64,000 bases of DNA from the NCBI RefSeq assembly GCF_007859295.1, contig NZ_VOHB01000002.1:1737624-1801623 (forward strand). Reading direction: 5' to 3'. The position numbers and the translations under genes were made by a program. Below the pieces are notes generated by a model, which had not been told where the DNA came from, did no database searches, and was given only the letters and a program-made list of their open reading frames with translations. The stretch is from Planococcus sp. CPCC 101016 (lineage in GTDB: Bacteria; Bacillota; Bacilli; Bacillales_A; Planococcaceae). Shown piece after piece: positions 61,968 to 64,000 of the stretch (within the stretch, counting starts at the first letter, position 1; each line of letters opens with the position of its first letter).

Positions 61968-63608
61968 ATGAGAGCAATTCGTTCTGTTTTGGAATATTTA
62001 GAGGGAAACGGCGTTAAGTACGTATTTGGAATACCTGCAGGTTCGGTCAATGCATTTTATGATCAACTTTTAGATTTTCCTGAAATCACACCAATTGTTA
62101 CAAAACACGAAGGAGCCGCGTCTTATATGGCGGCTTCCTATGCAAAGTATTCACAGCAGCTGAGTGTATGCATCGGCAGTAGTGGACCAGGAGGTACTAA
62201 CTTAGTGACAGGAGCTGCTAATGCGATGCGGGAGCATTTGCCGATTCTGTTTCTGACTGGGGCAGTGCCGGTCAGTACGATGGGATTGAACGCTTCTCAA
62301 GAACTCGATGCTCAGGCAATCTTTCAATCTGTGACCAAGTACAGTGTAACGGTGTTGGATTCAGCGGATTTATTGGATGAGATTGCAAAAGCGACACAAA
62401 TTGCACTTTCAGGCGTACCCGGTCCTGTCCATGTTGCGATGCCAATTGATGTGCAAATGGGGAATATTGGAGAGCTGCCTATGCCGGTGCTGGAAGTAGA
62501 GCGGCATCCATCAATTGATCCCACAATAGTAAAACAAGTAGCTGACCATTTGATGCAAAAGAAAAATGGGATCATCTTTGCGGGACAAGGTGTGCGTAAT
62601 TCGGTAGCTGAAGTATTAGAACTTGCAGAATTGCTCAATTGGCCAATTGTCGCGACACCTGTGGCAAAAGGGCTTTTCAGAGAAGACCACCGGCTATTTG
62701 CTGGCGTATTTGGGTTTGCCGGAAAAGAGCAAACGTCTTTGCTGGTTAATGAAGGGGATGCAGAGACGTTGCTTGTCCTAGGATCAAGTCTAGGTGAGAC
62801 AGCAACAAGTAATTACAACCCAAATCTGGCAAAAGGACGATTTGTGATTCAAATTGACTTTGATTCTACAGTTTTCAACCGAAAATATCCGGTCGACATT
62901 CCAATACTTGGAGACATGTCCGATAGTTTAAAGGCGCTAAATGAAGAACTCAAAACAAGAGGGCTGAAGCGACCGACAAATACGAAGTTAATCGAACCAG
63001 AATCAGCGCCTGAAACAGTCGAGGTATATAATACAAGGAATGTCTTGCGGAAATTGCAGGAATTCTTGCCTTCTTCTACCCGTTATACCATTGATATAGG
63101 AGAGTTTATGGCCTATGTTATCCATGACATGGAAGTATTGGAAGAAGATACATTTGATATCAATGTGCATTTCGGAGCAATGGGGAGTGGACTAAGCGCA
63201 GCTATCGGCTCAAAACTCGCTGAACCTGATCGACCTGTAGTCGCAATCACAGGAGATGGCTGCTTCTTTATGCATGGGATGGAAATCCTGACTGCTAAAG
63301 AATATAATTTGCCTATTTTGTTCATTGTTATGAATAACGCACGCTTGGGTATGGTATACCAGGGACACACGTTGCAGTACAAACGCTCACATCCATCTTT
63401 TGAGCAGGAGCCTATTAATATTGCAGCAGTGGCTGCAGCAATGAATATTTCAAGTTTCCGTGTAGACACTTTGGAAGATATGTCTCAAAATGTGATTGAT
63501 GCGTTAACAAACTTAAACGGTCCTGCAATTTTAGAGGTAGCATTAGTCGATAACAGCATTCCACCGATGGGGGATAGAGTTAAGTTCCTATCTTCATTTG
63601 GAAAATAG
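61968..63608 (+). CDS. ThDP-dependent enzyme, acetolactate synthase/pyruvate oxidase-like
   Basis: 546 residues, the three-domain fold of the ThDP decarboxylase family. The N-terminal domain has the catalytic Glu in TKHEGAASYMAASYAK (near residue 47) and SSGPGGTNLVTGAANAM. The middle domain is Rossmann-like. The C-terminal domain has the ThDP-Mg motif GDGCFFMHGMEI followed by NN (near 428-455). No neighbouring small subunit, so it is probably not biosynthetic IlvB; pyruvate oxidase or a sugar-acid enzyme is possible. GGGAGAG precedes the ATG. Confidence 0.87.
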   Translation: MRAIRSVLEYLEGNGVKYVFGIPAGSVNAFYDQLLDFPEITPIVTKHEGAASYMAASYAKYSQQLSVCIGSSGPGGTNLVTGAANAMREHLPILFLTGAVPVSTMGLNASQELDAQAIFQSVTKYSVTVLDSADLLDEIAKATQIALSGVPGPVHVAMPIDVQMGNIGELPMPVLEVERHPSIDPTIVKQVADHLMQKKNGIIFAGQGVRNSVAEVLELAELLNWPIVATPVAKGLFREDHRLFAGVFGFAGKEQTSLLVNEGDAETLLVLGSSLGETATSNYNPNLAKGRFVIQIDFDSTVFNRKYPVDIPILGDMSDSLKALNEELKTRGLKRPTNTKLIEPESAPETVEVYNTRNVLRKLQEFLPSSTRYTIDIGEFMAYVIHDMEVLEEDTFDINVHFGAMGSGLSAAIGSKLAEPDRPVVAITGDGCFFMHGMEILTAKEYNLPILFIVMNNARLGMVYQGHTLQYKRSHPSFEQEPINIAAVAAAMNISSFRVDTLEDMSQNVIDALTNLNGPAILEVALVDNSIPPMGDRVKFLSSFGK

Positions 63609-63616
63609 AAATAATC

Positions 63617-63650
63617 GAAGCCATTCTCCGATAGGAGGATGGCTTTTCTC
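63617..63650 (+). terminator. intrinsic terminator after the ThDP enzyme
   Basis: GAAGCCATTCTCC / GGAGGATGGCTTTT stem with T-run. Confidence 0.8.
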
Positions 63651-63963
63651 TTAGATATTTTGATTAAGTTTTACAAATTACTTCAATAATAGTCTGGAGA
63701 TCTCTTTCAAATGCATCTGGGACCGGGTCACCCACATAGCTGGAATAATAACACGTTTACTTTCTTTCTATTGAAACCTAAGAAGCATTAAGTTTTCATC
63801 CGGCCATAAGAACGATTTAATCTGTTCGAAACATGATTGGTAGAGGCAACTTGAACATCGGTATATTTAATGCCTGCTCTAACTTTATAACTTACTCGTT
63901 TTCTACTTTCTTCTTAATAAATAAATATTTACCGAAAACAGAGCAATCTCTACTTTCATTGGG
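63651..63963. other. gene-free spacer
   Basis: About 310 bases without a gene or hairpin of note, up to the promoter at the window's end. Confidence 0.4.
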
Positions 63964-64000
63964 TATAATAAGAACAAATGTTCTCATTTAAAAGGAGGTA
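63964..64000 (+). promoter_or_regulatory. LexA-type SOS box, -10 and ribosome binding site of the next gene
   Basis: TATAAT (63964-63969) is followed at once by AGAACAAATGTTCT (63971-63984), a perfect palindrome matching the Gram-positive LexA/DinR box CGAACRNRYGTTYG in its core GAAC-N4-GTTC. AAAGGAGG lies at 63991-63998. The start codon falls just outside the window. Confidence 0.7.

Overview
The window reads as a chromosomal segment of a low-to-mid GC Gram-positive bacterium of the Bacillales. It has strong AAGGAGG-type ribosome binding sites, many TTG/GTG starts, U-tailed intrinsic terminators, and loci collinear with Bacillus subtilis (xpaC-yaaN, ykoFEDC behind a TPP riboswitch, pbuE behind an adenine riboswitch, araDBA/araR/abfA/araNPQ, a YxjG/H-type methionine synthase behind an S-box). 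A member of the Planococcaceae, for example Planococcus, would fit. That placement is inference from gene content and style, not from a marker gene.

Layout. 1-13 kb is core-like: a cut-off VWA protein; xpaC-telA behind a textbook sigma-W promoter; two cold-shock genes, one with a terminator-like leader and one with a sigma-B-like promoter; a YkvA-type protein; a roughly 0.5 kb palindromic repeat element that appears to have split a convergent terminator; an ABC-F ATPase; an MFS transporter; msrA; an LCP protein; an AI-2E family permease; and a short Spo0M-like protein. 13-21 kb holds a Fur box with a tiny FbpA-like reading frame, unknown proteins, the thiamine-precursor ECF transporter ykoFEDC (with a VOC protein possibly at its tail), the purine pump pbuE, and a secreted glycerophosphodiesterase behind a PhoP-box-like repeat.

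22-35.4 kb is a complete L-arabinose and arabinan regulon. AraA, AraB and AraD turn arabinose into xylulose-5-phosphate. AraN, AraP and AraQ import arabinose oligomers; no ATPase gene is present, so a shared MsmX-type ATPase elsewhere is likely. A GH51 arabinofuranosidase and a GH43 enzyme, neither with a signal peptide, would trim imported oligomers inside the cell. A DUF624 membrane protein and a GatD-like zinc dehydrogenase end the last operon. AraR operators sit at the araD, araR and abfA promoters, with a cre site before abfA.

35.4-58 kb is looser and more AT-rich, with long empty spacers and accessory genes: an SRPBCC protein, four GNAT acetyltransferases, an ABC exporter, hydrolases, a gluzincin-like HExxH protein, MerR and HxlR regulators, a CPBP protease, a rifampin ADP-ribosyltransferase, a secreted nuclease and an aldo/keto reductase. 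A nonsense-interrupted cytidine deaminase and a decayed methyltransferase mark gene loss in progress. 55-64 kb returns to well-formed genes: an S-box-controlled methionine synthase, a fatty-acid desaturase, a GAF-GAF-PAS-GGDEF-EAL protein and a ThDP-dependent enzyme. The window ends on a LexA-type operator and ribosome binding site for an SOS-type gene that begins just outside.

I saw no rRNA, tRNA, CRISPR array, prophage or transposase gene.
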